The position numbers and the translations under genes were made by a program. A stretch of DNA of 64,000 nucleotides, from NCBI GenBank assembly GCA_019695175.1, contig JAIBAM010000008.1, forward strand, positions 1 through 64,000, written 5' to 3'. This DNA is from Bdellovibrionales bacterium. Lineage in GTDB: Bacteria > Bdellovibrionota > Bdellovibrionia > Bdellovibrionales > UBA1609. The notes beneath the pieces are model-generated. The model ran no database searches, had not been told where the DNA came from, and saw only the letters and a program-made list of their open reading frames with translations. Below are positions 14,977-24,617 of the stretch, one piece after another (the first letter of the stretch is position 1; every line of letters starts with the position of its first letter).

Positions 14977-15843
14977 TTACTTTAAATATTCACGAATGAT
15001 TTTTACTGATTTCATTACTACAGGCTCCAAGGGCCTTTCGGTTGTAGGGTCTCTCTTTACTTTGGCAATTTTATTGACCACTTCCATTCCTTTAACGACT
15101 TTACCAAAAACACTATAGCTACCATCTAATTTTGGTGTCTCTTTGAGTGTGATGAAAAATTGACTGCCTGCAGAGTCTTTTTGACCTGTATTAGCCATAG
15201 ATACTATACCAGGACTGTCATGGTGGAGTTCAGAGTTAACTTCATCTTGAATGGTGTATCCTGGTCCACCTCTTCCTGATCCAAAAGGGCACCCACCTTG
15301 AATGACATAACCAGGGCTAATGCGATGGAAGGTTAGTCCATCATAAAAAGGTCGAACTACTTTTTTTCCTTTTGTCGTACCTTCTCTATATTCAGTAAAT
15401 TCTTTTCTTCCTTCAGCTAAATCGACGAAATTATCCACAGTTCTTGGGGCTTTATCTGTAAAAAGTAAAATAGTAATAGTTCCAAGAGATATCTGGCCAT
15501 GGATCACCGAAATTTCAGCAAGGATACGTTTTAATTTCCTCCCCAAAGCTTTACTTTGGACTACTGGAGAAACCTGCTCTTTGGTTTCCTTTTTTGGTTC
15601 AGTATTTTTTGTATTTTCTGTGGACTTTAAATCAGTTGTCGGATTTTGGATCGCGGTTTCAGAGGTCGATTGAATCGGTTTTGTTTGAGCCTCCACATAG
15701 GGATTTGAAACCAACAAGAAACAGAGGGCTATAAATGTCAACATAAAATAAAAACTCAGAATCCTTTTTCTTAGAAATGACTTCACCAAAATACTTTTCA
15801 AAAAAAATTCTATTTGAATTTTTTCTATTTTTTTTCTTGTCAT
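14977..15843 (-). CDS. Cyclophilin-type peptidyl-prolyl isomerase, membrane-anchored
   Basis: The start ATG 15841-15843 has GGGAGG behind it and lies two bases after the tolB stop. The 288-aa product has a basic N-terminus, a signal-anchor helix (about 28-47), a Thr/Lys/Glu-rich linker (about 50-95) and a cyclophilin domain: [78 protein letters not shown]. It isomerises prolyl bonds in the periplasm, presumably helping outer-membrane proteins fold. It occupies the position where pal normally follows tolB. Confidence 0.9.
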   Translation of the reverse strand: MTRKKIEKIQIEFFLKSILVKSFLRKRILSFYFMLTFIALCFLLVSNPYVEAQTKPIQSTSETAIQNPTTDLKSTENTKNTEPKKETKEQVSPVVQSKALGRKLKRILAEISVIHGQISLGTITILLFTDKAPRTVDNFVDLAEGRKEFTEYREGTTKGKKVVRPFYDGLTFHRISPGYVIQGGCPFGSGRGGPGYTIQDEVNSELHHDSPGIVSMANTGQKDSAGSQFFITLKETPKLDGSYSVFGKVVKGMEVVNKIAKVKRDPTTERPLEPVVMKSVKIIREYLK

Positions 15844-15845
15844 AA

Positions 15846-17252
15846 TTACCTCCCCACAGACCATTTTGGTTGTTCCCAGTTGTAATTATCATTGGTCATT
15901 CTTCTCTCATTGTCACCTTCTATATCAATGAAAAATATTTGGCTATTTTCATGACGATTGCTGGTAAATACAATTTGAGATCCATCGGGAGAGAAAGAGG
16001 GGTCTCTATTGTCAGCTAGCTTACCATTGGTTCGCCTTGCTGTAGTTAATCTTTTTAACCCGGACCCATCTACATTGATTCTAAATAAATCAAAATGATT
16101 CTTTTCATAGCCGGAGAACACAATGTATTTTCCGTCAGGTGACCAACAAGGGGATGAATTGTAGTGACCAGCAAAAGTTAAACGCTTTACCATCGATCCA
16201 TCTAAATTCATGGTGTAGATCATAGGCTCTCCACTTCGATCCGAAGAAAAGGCTATGGTTTGACCGTCGGGTGAAATTGCTGGCTCCACATTCATGGCTT
16301 TATTAGGTCCATTGGTTATCGGTCTCAAATTAGTTCCATCTGAGTTCACGCGATAAATGTCTGGATTTCCATTTTTAGAAATAGTGATTAAAAGTTCCTT
16401 ACCATTTGGTAAAAAGTTTGCGCCGGAATTAATTCCTTTTTGATATGAAACAAGCCATCTTTTTCCTGTTAGGAAATCAAAAATGAATAGATCAGCATTT
16501 CGACTATTTATATTCTTATGGTAGGCGAAAGAGGTGTAAGCAATTTTATCACCTTGTGGCGACCAAGAGGGGGATATGGAAATTGATTTGTGTTGGGTGA
16601 TTGGCTTTATTCGGGCACCATCCCAGTCCATCACATAAATTTCTTTATGATTTTTAATCCCCTCCCTTCTTGTAGCCACAATTTTTGAAAGAAAAAAACC
16701 TGATTTACCAGTTAACTCTTTAATAAGATCATTGGAAAAAGTGTGGGCTAGCTCCCTGACACTCTCCATTTTTCCTGTATAAATCTTGCCTAAGATTTGT
16801 CGTGTTTGCTTAACATGGTAAACATAGACTTCAAATTCAAGGGTCTCTTTGACCATTTTAAAACCACCCCGCACCAAAAGGTCGGCACCAAGAGTTTGCC
16901 AGTTTTTAAAATCAAAACCATTATTGTCAGTAGGAAGGGGTCTTAAGCCCTTTTTTAAGGGGTTTTCTAAATAAGCGGCAGGATCAATAAAACTGAAATA
17001 ATTCGAAACAAGTAAGTCATTATAAATAATGGCAAATAATTCCTGGCCAAAATCTATCATTTTTTTATTTTGTGGATCAGCTCCAAAATAAATAAAAGGT
17101 GTTAAACCAATCAAACTTTTTTTGGTTTTAGCCTGACCAACGGTAATAAAGGGTTGATCTACGGCATTGGAATAAGAACCTAAAAATAAAAAAAGAGACG
17201 AAGCAACTAAAAATAAAGTGAGAAACGGCTTAATAATTCCATTTTTTATCAT
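15846..17252 (-). CDS. tolB: TolB periplasmic beta-propeller
   Basis: The 468-aa product has a signal peptide (about 1-30, hydrophobic [17 protein letters not shown], cleavage near S-N-A). A TolB N-terminal domain (about 35-190) is followed by WD40-like PD40 repeats with the hallmark [49 protein letters not shown] and [16 protein letters not shown]. TolB links the inner-membrane Tol motor to Pal and peptidoglycan during outer-membrane constriction. It lies 15 bases after the TolA-like gene in the operon. Slightly longer than E. coli TolB (430 aa). Confidence 0.93.
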   Translation of the reverse strand: MIKNGIIKPFLTLFLVASSLFLFLGSYSNAVDQPFITVGQAKTKKSLIGLTPFIYFGADPQNKKMIDFGQELFAIIYNDLLVSNYFSFIDPAAYLENPLKKGLRPLPTDNNGFDFKNWQTLGADLLVRGGFKMVKETLEFEVYVYHVKQTRQILGKIYTGKMESVRELAHTFSNDLIKELTGKSGFFLSKIVATRREGIKNHKEIYVMDWDGARIKPITQHKSISISPSWSPQGDKIAYTSFAYHKNINSRNADLFIFDFLTGKRWLVSYQKGINSGANFLPNGKELLITISKNGNPDIYRVNSDGTNLRPITNGPNKAMNVEPAISPDGQTIAFSSDRSGEPMIYTMNLDGSMVKRLTFAGHYNSSPCWSPDGKYIVFSGYEKNHFDLFRINVDGSGLKRLTTARRTNGKLADNRDPSFSPDGSQIVFTSNRHENSQIFFIDIEGDNERRMTNDNYNWEQPKWSVGR

Positions 17253-17267
17253 TTGGACCCCTTGTTT

Positions 17268-18011
17268 CTAATCTGGAAACTTAAAAACAACTCCCTTATT
17301 GGCCAACAATTGACTTAAATCCCCTGGCGGGGGAAATGGCCCAGACTCTTCAACTGCTCGTAAAGCATAATCATCAAAATCTCTATTCCCCGAGGAAACA
17401 CTAATTTTTTTTTCAAGAATAACTCCTGAAGAATCTACGAACACAAGCACCTGCGCTTTTAACGCTGAGTTTGAAAGCCAACTGGGTAAATTCCAGTTTT
17501 GTTTTACTTTCTTTTCAAGAATCGACAGATAACGATTGTACTCCAATTGAGTTAACCCTGTTAATGAATTTCCTTTTGAAAGATGATTCCCTTTCACATT
17601 GGAAGAGGGTTCAGGCTTTGAATTATCACTGGTATTATTTTGAAGTTCATTTTTAATTTTATCGATAGCAGAAAGAGCTTTTTTTCTTTCTATATCATAT
17701 TGGTTTTTAATTTTTTCTGACTTGCTTTCCTTTATTTGAACCTCGGGCTCAGGGGGCGGGACATGAGTTGATTCAATTTTTTTTTGATTCGCTTCCTTAG
17801 GCGGAGTCAAATTTTCTGGATCGATTTTATTAACTTTTTCAGGTAATCCCACGAGGTCCACTTTAAGAGATTGTTGTAGTTCAAGCCCTTCATTTCCTAT
17901 CCAATAACTGCGGACATTAAAAAATAAAACAAATAAAAAATGTATAAAAATAGAAGTCCATAAAGGTCGAGAAAAATTCGAATCATAGGGCGAATACCTG
18001 AGAGAACTCAT
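17268..18011 (-). CDS. tolA: TolA/TonB-type energy transducer
   Basis: The 247-aa protein has one N-terminal membrane helix (about 17-35), a Pro/Lys/Glu-rich periplasmic stretch with a PPPEPEV segment and a helical part (about 55-145), then a C-terminal TonB/TolA-like domain. The domain reads LEYNRYLSILEKKVKQNWNLP...LVFVDSSGVILEKKISVSSGNRDFDDYALRAVEESGPFPPP. It overlaps tolR by four bases and precedes tolB, so TolA is the natural call although the C-terminal domain is TonB-like. It couples the TolQ-TolR motor to envelope partners. Confidence 0.85.
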   Translation of the reverse strand: MSSLRYSPYDSNFSRPLWTSIFIHFLFVLFFNVRSYWIGNEGLELQQSLKVDLVGLPEKVNKIDPENLTPPKEANQKKIESTHVPPPEPEVQIKESKSEKIKNQYDIERKKALSAIDKIKNELQNNTSDNSKPEPSSNVKGNHLSKGNSLTGLTQLEYNRYLSILEKKVKQNWNLPSWLSNSALKAQVLVFVDSSGVILEKKISVSSGNRDFDDYALRAVEESGPFPPPGDLSQLLANKGVVFKFPD

Positions 18012-18430
18012 AAGCTTGATTTGGGGTTGGTAACAAGTCCAATTTGATAAATGCCAGCGGCTCGGATTTCCCCCATCACTTCGGCGACAAATCCATAATC
18101 CACTTTTTTGTCAGCTTTTAAATACACCTGTTTGTTTTTTCTTGTTGAAAAGATCACTTTTAATTTCTTTTGTAAACCGTGAAGGGGGAGTTGCGTAGAT
18201 CCGACCATGATTTCTTTATCGCGTCGAACCACCAAGACAAAGGGATCCTCTGAAGCTTTAACTCCAGAGTGGGCTGTTTTGGGTAAGTCAATTTCAAGTC
18301 CCTGTTGCATCATGGGTGCCGTTACCATAAAAATGACTAGCAATACCATCATCACATCTACAAAGGGCGTTACATTAATTTCACTTAAAACAACACGGGA
18401 ACGTCTGCCACCGGATGAAATTAATGCCAT
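18008..18430 (-). CDS. tolR: TolR/ExbD-type biopolymer transport protein
   Basis: The 140-aa protein has one helix after a short basic N-terminus: SEINVTPFVDVMMVLLVIFMVTAP, with the key Asp of F-V-D (about 25) that carries protons in TolR/ExbD. The periplasmic domain ends with VDYGFVAEVMGEIRAAGIYQIGLVT, the standard ExbD terminus. It sits between tolQ and tolA (four-base overlap with tolA). It forms the force-generating complex with TolQ. Confidence 0.93.
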   Translation of the reverse strand: MALISSGGRRSRVVLSEINVTPFVDVMMVLLVIFMVTAPMMQQGLEIDLPKTAHSGVKASEDPFVLVVRRDKEIMVGSTQLPLHGLQKKLKVIFSTRKNKQVYLKADKKVDYGFVAEVMGEIRAAGIYQIGLVTNPKSSL

Positions 18431-18500
18431 GAATTTATCCCTCTTGATTTAGCCTCTCCGAACAAACACTCAGAATTTAAATTTTTGTTTTGCAAACGAA

Positions 18501-19229
18501 CTATCGAAAAAAATTACGTTTAGCAATATTCAAAAAATCTGCAGAAAAATTATTTAGTCGGAGTTCATACTTTTTAATTTCACTTATAAAATAATTGTAA
18601 GCCACCGTAGCGGGAATCGCGGCAAGTAAACCTACTGCAGTAGCAATGAGAGCTTCAGATAACCCGGGCGCAACCACTGCCAAGGAGGCAGAACCTGTGG
18701 CTCCAATTTTTTGAAAGGAACTCATGATTCCCCAGACAGTGCCAAAGAGACCAATAAAAGGGCCTGTGCTTCCTGTTGTTGCCAGCCAATTTAATCGACT
18801 CTCCACTAAATCCACTTCAATATCGATGGCTTTATTAAGTGCCCGTTGTAAATTGTCCATTCCGTTTAACAGAGGTCGTGTGGTTTCTAAATTGGGCTCA
18901 GCCAAATTAGAATCGGCAATTTTTCTTAACTCCAAATAACCTGCACGAAATACATTAGCGAGCCCACTTTCAGGGTGATTTTTTAGATTCTCATAAATAT
19001 CATCCATTGAGTTCGCTTTCCAAAAGGCGTCCTCAAAAGGTAAATTTGCATTTTGCATTGCGCTGAGTTGTTTTCTTTTAGCGAAGATAATGGCCCAGCA
19101 AACCACAGAAAGACAAACCAAAGCTAAAAGTACAATTTGCACCACAAGATTGGCGGAAATTATGGCGTGCCAAGCGCCAAGGTTAATAGATGAAACAGAT
19201 GAATTGGTTTGTGCCCATGCAAAGTTCAT
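18501..19229 (-). CDS. tolQ: TolQ/ExbB-type proton channel protein
   Basis: The 242-aa membrane protein has a first helix about 29-50 and two further helices in the MotA_ExbB domain: LNWLATTGSTGPFIGLFGTVWGIMSSFQKIGATGSASLAVVAPGLSEALIATAVGLLAAIPATVAYNYF. The conserved GLFGTVWGIM and the SEALIATAVGL stretches are diagnostic. It forms the proton-driven TolQ-TolR motor. A 70-base gap separates it from tolR; upstream 38 bases away is a GDPD-like gene in the same direction. Confidence 0.93.
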   Translation of the reverse strand: MNFAWAQTNSSVSSINLGAWHAIISANLVVQIVLLALVCLSVVCWAIIFAKRKQLSAMQNANLPFEDAFWKANSMDDIYENLKNHPESGLANVFRAGYLELRKIADSNLAEPNLETTRPLLNGMDNLQRALNKAIDIEVDLVESRLNWLATTGSTGPFIGLFGTVWGIMSSFQKIGATGSASLAVVAPGLSEALIATAVGLLAAIPATVAYNYFISEIKKYELRLNNFSADFLNIAKRNFFR

Positions 19230-19267
19230 TGTTAATAAGATTAATGGAAAAAAACTATAAATTGCAA

Positions 19268-20203
19268 CTACTTTGATTTTTCTGACCAGGACTCAAAAAA
19301 CTTAAGCGCAGCGCGTGGGTGATGAGTTAAAACTCCCTGAGGCGGGGTTGTTTCCTCCCAGGCAAAAGGGGGTTCTCCTTGTAAAAGAAGCGGAATTTTT
19401 CTCCATCGTAACTCTTCACTGATTCGAGAGTCGATTGGGGAATGATTTGAAATTAACATCCAGTCAAATTCTTGAGGAGCGAAAGGTAATAAAAATAGGG
19501 AGGCATAGACTTTCCATTGGGCAAAGAGCGTGGAAGTTGAAACAAAAGACCATTCAGGTTTTCTTCGTCGCAATTCCCTCCAAACATGGTGATTGGGTGC
19601 AATGATGTAGACTGAGGCTTTTTCATCTAAAGGTAGCGTACTTAAAAAATGAGCTACTGACGCCACTTCCTTAGAATGTAAAATAATTCCCAGTTGTTTC
19701 AGTGGATATTTTTTCAAATAATCCGCGAGCAAAAAAACTTTCCCGCTTTGAGGGGATAAATTTTTTGTGACCTTGCGAAATTCCCGATCACTTTTGAGGG
19801 AAGGTTTTAAATTTAATTTATTTATTTTATCCCATTGAAAAATTTCGACGGAACCCTTTCCATCAAGGGTATAAGAATTTAAATCCTGCTCTCCTAAAAC
19901 CACCCATTTTAAGTCCTGAGTGGGTCGAACATCGAATGTGGGAATTACGTTGTTTCCTAATGAATTCAATGAAATAAAACTTTCTTCACTGAACCCAAAC
20001 TCTAGACTCTCATCTCCTCTAGCAAAAACAAGGGGAATAGGCCTTTCTTGATTTGCATGGGGGTTTAATTCGACGTTATTTCTATTTTGCATTACTGCAA
20101 AGCGCATCAGAATTAGGAGTGATAACATTCCCAGTACTGAGATTAAGGAAATCAATATAACTCTGGCTGTGGCTTTTAAAAAATCCATCATTCGTGGGCT
20201 CAT
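19268..20203 (-). CDS. Membrane-anchored GDPD-fold protein lacking catalytic residues
   Basis: The 311-aa protein has one N-terminal membrane helix (about 12-37) and a periplasmic domain whose pattern follows glycerophosphodiester phosphodiesterases. The expected H-R-G is A-R-G (61-63), P-E-N-S is S-E-E-S (72-75), E-x-D-V is T-F-D-V (89-92), and the H-D after V-V-L is G-E-Q-D (104-107). The end (IPLLLQGEPPFAW...GVLTHHPRAALKFF) mirrors the GDPD tail (G-I-x-T-D-x-P). The catalytic His and metal ligands are missing, so it is probably a binding pseudoenzyme. It heads the Tol operon by position, suggesting an envelope role. The fold assignment is by eye. Confidence 0.55.
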   Translation of the reverse strand: MSPRMMDFLKATARVILISLISVLGMLSLLILMRFAVMQNRNNVELNPHANQERPIPLVFARGDESLEFGFSEESFISLNSLGNNVIPTFDVRPTQDLKWVVLGEQDLNSYTLDGKGSVEIFQWDKINKLNLKPSLKSDREFRKVTKNLSPQSGKVFLLADYLKKYPLKQLGIILHSKEVASVAHFLSTLPLDEKASVYIIAPNHHVWRELRRRKPEWSFVSTSTLFAQWKVYASLFLLPFAPQEFDWMLISNHSPIDSRISEELRWRKIPLLLQGEPPFAWEETTPPQGVLTHHPRAALKFFESWSEKSK

Positions 20204-20529
20204 TTTTGCTTAAGACGCAATTCTCCAAGCTGGATTCTACAAACTATTCGGAAAACTTGCGCATCTGACAGCTTGCTTTAGAGAAGTTAAATACGACATA
20301 TTTTGTCGTATTTTCAATTGTCTTTCAATAAAAAATCAGTTAATTTGCATCTGAATGTAGTGCAGTCGGAGCAACCTGCAGTATTTAATTCTATTTGTCA
20401 AAGTTTACTAAGAGTCTGCTCGGATTTACTGCGTCTTCGAACAGCTCTCAGCGAGTCAAACTCTAAAAGTTCTTTGTAAACGAAAAAAACCTCTTGCTGA
20501 TTTCGTTTGAGGTTTAGGGAGCGAGTTTA
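20204..20529. promoter_or_regulatory. Intergenic control region of the rrf2-suf operon
   Basis: This 326-base divergent region separates the GDPD-like gene from the Rrf2 regulator. Its clearest structure is the inverted repeat at 20289-20313 (separate entry), followed by an A/T-rich stretch. I see no unambiguous -10/-35 pair and no small gene. The long leader (about 200 bases after the repeat) may hold the suf promoter and further regulatory sequence. Confidence 0.4.
20289..20313. promoter_or_regulatory. Inverted repeat, candidate operator upstream of rrf2-suf
   Basis: Arms AAATACGAC (20289-20297) and GTCGTATTT (20305-20313) are perfect 9-bp complements around a 7-base A/T spacer. The centre-to-centre dyad of 16 bases fits a dimeric regulator. 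It could bind the Rrf2 protein encoded downstream or an iron/redox regulator; a weak hairpin terminator is less likely because it is poor in G/C. Confidence 0.45.
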
Positions 20530-20985
20530 ATGGTTCGAATCAATCGAAAATTGGAATATGCTCTTATGGTTCTAAAGTATATGAGTGCGAAAGCCCCAAG
20601 TGAATTGACCACGGCTAAAGAAGTGGCTGATTTTATTAAGGGACCCTTTGATACCATTGCAAAAGTAATGCAGCAAATGGTCCATTCCGAATTACTTCGT
20701 TCTGAACAAGGGGTTCAAGGGGGATATTTCCTTGCAACAAATTTAAATAAACTTAACCTATTTAAACTAAACGAGGTTGTTTCAGGCCCCATGGAATTGG
20801 TAAAATGTTTCGATGAAGATCACCACTGTGAGTTATCCTCCCACTGTAATATTCAATCCCCTTTAGTGACACTCAATCGAAAGCTTATAGATTTTTTTCA
20901 AGAGCTTTCCATTTCTGAGCTCCTTAGAATCAAGTCGCCACTTTCCGCTAAGTCTCAGTCAGTTAAAAAAGAGGTGGCCGGATGA
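20530..20985 (+). CDS. Rrf2-family Fe-S-responsive regulator of SUF genes
   Basis: The 151-aa protein has an Rrf2 winged helix ([49 protein letters not shown]). Three cysteines, [15 protein letters not shown] at about 98-112, sit where IscR binds a [2Fe-2S] cluster. The spacing here is six then five residues between cysteines. It overlaps sufB by four bases (ATGA), so it is the first gene of the SUF operon and likely regulates it according to cluster status, like IscR/SufR-type proteins. Confidence 0.88.
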   Translation: MVRINRKLEYALMVLKYMSAKAPSELTTAKEVADFIKGPFDTIAKVMQQMVHSELLRSEQGVQGGYFLATNLNKLNLFKLNEVVSGPMELVKCFDEDHHCELSSHCNIQSPLVTLNRKLIDFFQELSISELLRIKSPLSAKSQSVKKEVAG

Positions 20986-22418
20986 GTGAACAAAACATTC
21001 TTGAGAAAGAGTACAAATATGGATTTGAAACTCTCATTGAAGCCGATACCTTTGGAAAAGGTTTAAATGAAGAAGTCATAACTGCTATTTCAACAAAAAA
21101 AATGGAACCGCAATGGTTGTTGAATTATCGAATCAAAGCTTTTCGTCACTGGCTCACCCTGAAAGAACCCCATTGGGCCCATCTCAGCTACGAACCTATT
21201 GACTATCAGAATATTCGTTATTTTTCAGCGCCAAAATCTGCGGAAAAAAAGGAAAATCGATCTTTAGACGATTTGGATCCAGAACTTTTAAAAACTTTTG
21301 AAAAATTGGGAATCCCCCTTGCGGAACAAAAAAGAATTTCTGGGGTGGCAGTGGATGCAGTTTTTGATAGCGTTTCCTTGGGAACAACACACCAAGAAAC
21401 GTTGGCAAAGCACGGGGTTATTTTTTGTTCCATCTCTGAAGCTCTGCAAAAGCATCCTCAGTTGGTGGAACGATATTTGGGTACTGTGGTTCCCTATGTG
21501 GATAATTTTTTTGCCGCTTTAAACGCAGCTGTCTTTACTGATGGTTCTTTTGTTTATATACCAAAGGGAGTTAAATGCCCCCTCGATTTATCAACTTACT
21601 TTAGGATTAATGCCAAAGAAACGGGTCAGTTTGAAAGAACCCTGGTGGTAGCCGATGTAGACAGTCAGGTTAATTATCTTGAGGGCTGTACCGCACCCAT
21701 GAGGGATGAAAACCAGCTCCATGCTGCTGTTGTGGAATTGGTGGCACTTGAAAATGCAGACATTAGATATTCCACGGTTCAAAACTGGTATGGTGGGGAT
21801 TCCAAGGGACGAGGAGGCATCTACAACTTTGTTACTAAAAGAGGCAAATGTTTAGGAAAAAATTCAAAAATTTCTTGGACGCAAGTAGAAGCTGGATCAG
21901 CCATTACTTGGAAATATCCCAGTTGTATTTTGCAAGGGGAAAATTCCTCAGGATCCTTTTACTCTGTTGCTCTAACCCACGATCATATGCAGGCCGACAC
22001 TGGAACCAAAATGATTCATGTGGGTAAAAACACGACAAGCACTATTCTATCAAAAGGGATTTCCACAGGTCGTTCCACTAACAGTTATCGTGGTCAAGTC
22101 AGGGTTATGCCTTCGGCTACAGGATCCAGAAACTTTTCCCAATGTGACTCTATGTTAGTGGGGGATCTCTCAGGCGCGAGCACTTTTCCTTACATTGAGG
22201 TCAAAAATAACACCTCAGTAGTTGAACATGAGGCCTCCACCTCACGACTGAGTGAAGAACAAATTTTTTATCTCCAATCCCGTGGTTTAGATAAAGAACA
22301 AGCCATTGCCATTTTGGTTAACGGATTCTGTAAAGATGTATTTAAACACTTGCCTCTGGAGTTTTCAGTGGAAGCAGTGAAATTAATTGAAATGAAACTG
22401 GAAAATAGTATTGGTTGA
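20982..22418 (+). CDS. sufB: SufB, Fe-S cluster scaffold subunit
   Basis: The 478-aa product matches SufB throughout: [138 protein letters not shown]. It forms the SufBC2D scaffold that assembles clusters in the cytoplasm. It is coupled to the regulator upstream and followed by sufC. Confidence 0.97.
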   Translation: MSEQNILEKEYKYGFETLIEADTFGKGLNEEVITAISTKKMEPQWLLNYRIKAFRHWLTLKEPHWAHLSYEPIDYQNIRYFSAPKSAEKKENRSLDDLDPELLKTFEKLGIPLAEQKRISGVAVDAVFDSVSLGTTHQETLAKHGVIFCSISEALQKHPQLVERYLGTVVPYVDNFFAALNAAVFTDGSFVYIPKGVKCPLDLSTYFRINAKETGQFERTLVVADVDSQVNYLEGCTAPMRDENQLHAAVVELVALENADIRYSTVQNWYGGDSKGRGGIYNFVTKRGKCLGKNSKISWTQVEAGSAITWKYPSCILQGENSSGSFYSVALTHDHMQADTGTKMIHVGKNTTSTILSKGISTGRSTNSYRGQVRVMPSATGSRNFSQCDSMLVGDLSGASTFPYIEVKNNTSVVEHEASTSRLSEEQIFYLQSRGLDKEQAIAILVNGFCKDVFKHLPLEFSVEAVKLIEMKLENSIG

Positions 22419-22450
22419 GGCCTCTCTTAAAAGTTTTAAAGGAAGATTCG

Positions 22451-23212
22451 ATGTTAAAGATTCAAAATTTACACGCTTCTGTGGATAATGTGTCTGTTTT
22501 AAAAGGAATTAATCTTGATATAAATCCTGGAGAAATCCATGCCATTATGGGCCCTAACGGTTCAGGAAAAAGCACTCTTTCAAAAATTTTAGCAGGACAC
22601 CCCGCCTATAAAGTCACTCAAGGTGATATTCTTTATGAAATTAATTTTAACTATAAAAGTTTGTTGGATTTAACTCCTGATGAACGAGCCCGAGAAGGAA
22701 TCTTTTTGGCGTTTCAGTATCCTGTCGAAGTTCCTGGAGTTTCAAATTTACATTTTTTGAGAGCCTCATTCAATGCTATTTGTAAACATCATGGTATTTC
22801 AGAAATGTCAGAAGCCGAGTTCCAACAATTAGTGGAAAAAAAAAATAAGTTAGTAGAATTGGAGGAATCTTTTTTAAAAAGGAACCTTAATGAAGGGTTT
22901 TCTGGTGGTGAAAAAAAGCGCAACGAAATTTTACAACTGGCTTTGCTTAACCCTAGATTGTCCATTCTGGATGAAATGGATTCAGGTCTTGATATTGATT
23001 CTTTAAAAATTGTTTCCCAAGCAGTAAATAAATTAAAAAGATCAGACAACGCCTTTTTGTTAATCACGCATTATCAAAGGCTTTTGTCTTATATTCAACC
23101 CGACTATGTTCATGTTTTAAAAGAAGGACAAATTGTGGCCTCTGGGGACAAAACCCTTGCGTTGAAATTGGAAAGCCAAGGTTATGATTGGTTAAATCAT
23201 GCTGCACACTAA
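22451..23212 (+). CDS. sufC: SufC, ATPase of the SUF complex
   Basis: ATG 22451, behind GGAAG, gives 253 aa beginning [13 protein letters not shown]; an earlier in-frame start would add a non-homologous tail. The ABC-ATPase motifs are complete: GPNGSGKST (Walker A, about 34-42), [13 protein letters not shown] (Q loop), [17 protein letters not shown] (signature), [12 protein letters not shown] (Walker B with catalytic Glu) and [10 protein letters not shown] (H loop). Its energy drives cluster assembly on SufB-SufD. Confidence 0.97.
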   Translation: MLKIQNLHASVDNVSVLKGINLDINPGEIHAIMGPNGSGKSTLSKILAGHPAYKVTQGDILYEINFNYKSLLDLTPDERAREGIFLAFQYPVEVPGVSNLHFLRASFNAICKHHGISEMSEAEFQQLVEKKNKLVELEESFLKRNLNEGFSGGEKKRNEILQLALLNPRLSILDEMDSGLDIDSLKIVSQAVNKLKRSDNAFLLITHYQRLLSYIQPDYVHVLKEGQIVASGDKTLALKLESQGYDWLNHAAH

Positions 23213-24617
23213 TTCCAAGATTAATATTAACAGTTTACAAATCAATTCAAGCGACTTGTTTTCACCTTTTGAAAACGAGTTTAACGAAACCACACGTCAA
23301 TTAAACGAAGACTTCCTAAAGCCCTCTTTGAATTCAAGTGCATCTGCTTTAGAGGATATTACAGTCTTTCGCAAACAAGAAAAGAGCGAGTTTATAAAAT
23401 TAGGTTGGCCCAAAAGACAAATGGAGTCCTGGCATTACACTGATCTAGAATCCTGGCTCAAAATGACTCCAAATCTTGCGACAGAAAATAATGACAAATC
23501 TATATTAAATGAATTGAGTCACCTCCATAAGAACCTGTTTGTGATTCGTTTTGAAGACGGTAAATTAGTTTCTGATTTAAGCCAATTACCCCAAGGGGTC
23601 GCTTTCACTCCCTTTCCAAATTATTGCACCGATTTACACTCTCCTTGGGGTGATACAAAAAAAACTCTGGAAAAATTTTCCCAGCTCACCACACAATTGG
23701 AAAAAGAGCATGGGGGTATTATCCATCTTCATCAGGCCTTGTCGTCGAAGGGTTTTTTATTGTCGGTAACGGCTGGCGCCAAAATCTCAGTTCCCATAAT
23801 TATAGAACATCACCTAACCTCTCAAACCACACTTCCCTTACATACATTTAATCAGTGGGTGGTTTTGGGCGAAGACTCTTCTCTAGATCTTTATGAGATT
23901 CAATGCAATAAGGCCCCCTTTCTTTCTTCTTTTTGGAATCATTTTGAATTGCATAAATCTGCAAATTTGAATCTATTGCGAGCTCAGGATCCTTTAGAAA
24001 GAAGGCAATTTAATTTACTCTCTTTTGCTCAAGAACAAGAGAGTCAAATTAATTCAATTAACTTCATTAGTGGTTCCGGGTTAATCAGGGAAAGTTGGGT
24101 TTTTGATCAAATTGGTGAAAATGCATCCCTCCTTTGGGAAGGGTTAAACTTTGCTAAAAATAAAGATCACATCGATGTTCGTACTGTGATAAATCACCGC
24201 TCGCCCATGGGAAAAAGTGAGCAACTGTCGCGAAACATTTTGGCCCATCAAAGTCGAAGTATTTTTAATGGGAAAATACTTATTGCCCGTGGAGCTCAAC
24301 AAGTTCAGACCAGGCAATTATCACAAAATTTGGTCCTGGACCCTCAAGCTGAAGCCAATACCAAACCGGAACTGGAAGTGTATGCGGATAATGTGAAAGC
24401 CACCCATGGAGCTACAGTGGGGCAATTAGATCAAGAACAGCTTTACTACCTCATGAGTCGCGGACTCACTGTTCACAAAGCAAAAGAACTTTTGTTGGAG
24501 GGCTTTTGTCTTTCCACACTTAAGTTAGTTCCTCAAAAGCTGCAATCTTTTTTTCATAAATGGATTTTGTTGCAACTTAAAAATTTAACTTCTAAGAACA
24601 GGGGGTCCTCATTATGA
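23199..24617 (+). CDS. sufD: SufD, Fe-S assembly subunit
   Basis: The 472-aa product overlaps the end of sufC by 14 bases. It shows the SUF_FeS core in its second half ([91 protein letters not shown]), with the conserved His of the C-terminal helix region. The N-terminal half includes [12 protein letters not shown], typical of SufD. It pairs with SufB. Confidence 0.93.
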   Translation: MLHTNSKININSLQINSSDLFSPFENEFNETTRQLNEDFLKPSLNSSASALEDITVFRKQEKSEFIKLGWPKRQMESWHYTDLESWLKMTPNLATENNDKSILNELSHLHKNLFVIRFEDGKLVSDLSQLPQGVAFTPFPNYCTDLHSPWGDTKKTLEKFSQLTTQLEKEHGGIIHLHQALSSKGFLLSVTAGAKISVPIIIEHHLTSQTTLPLHTFNQWVVLGEDSSLDLYEIQCNKAPFLSSFWNHFELHKSANLNLLRAQDPLERRQFNLLSFAQEQESQINSINFISGSGLIRESWVFDQIGENASLLWEGLNFAKNKDHIDVRTVINHRSPMGKSEQLSRNILAHQSRSIFNGKILIARGAQQVQTRQLSQNLVLDPQAEANTKPELEVYADNVKATHGATVGQLDQEQLYYLMSRGLTVHKAKELLLEGFCLSTLKLVPQKLQSFFHKWILLQLKNLTSKNRGSSL

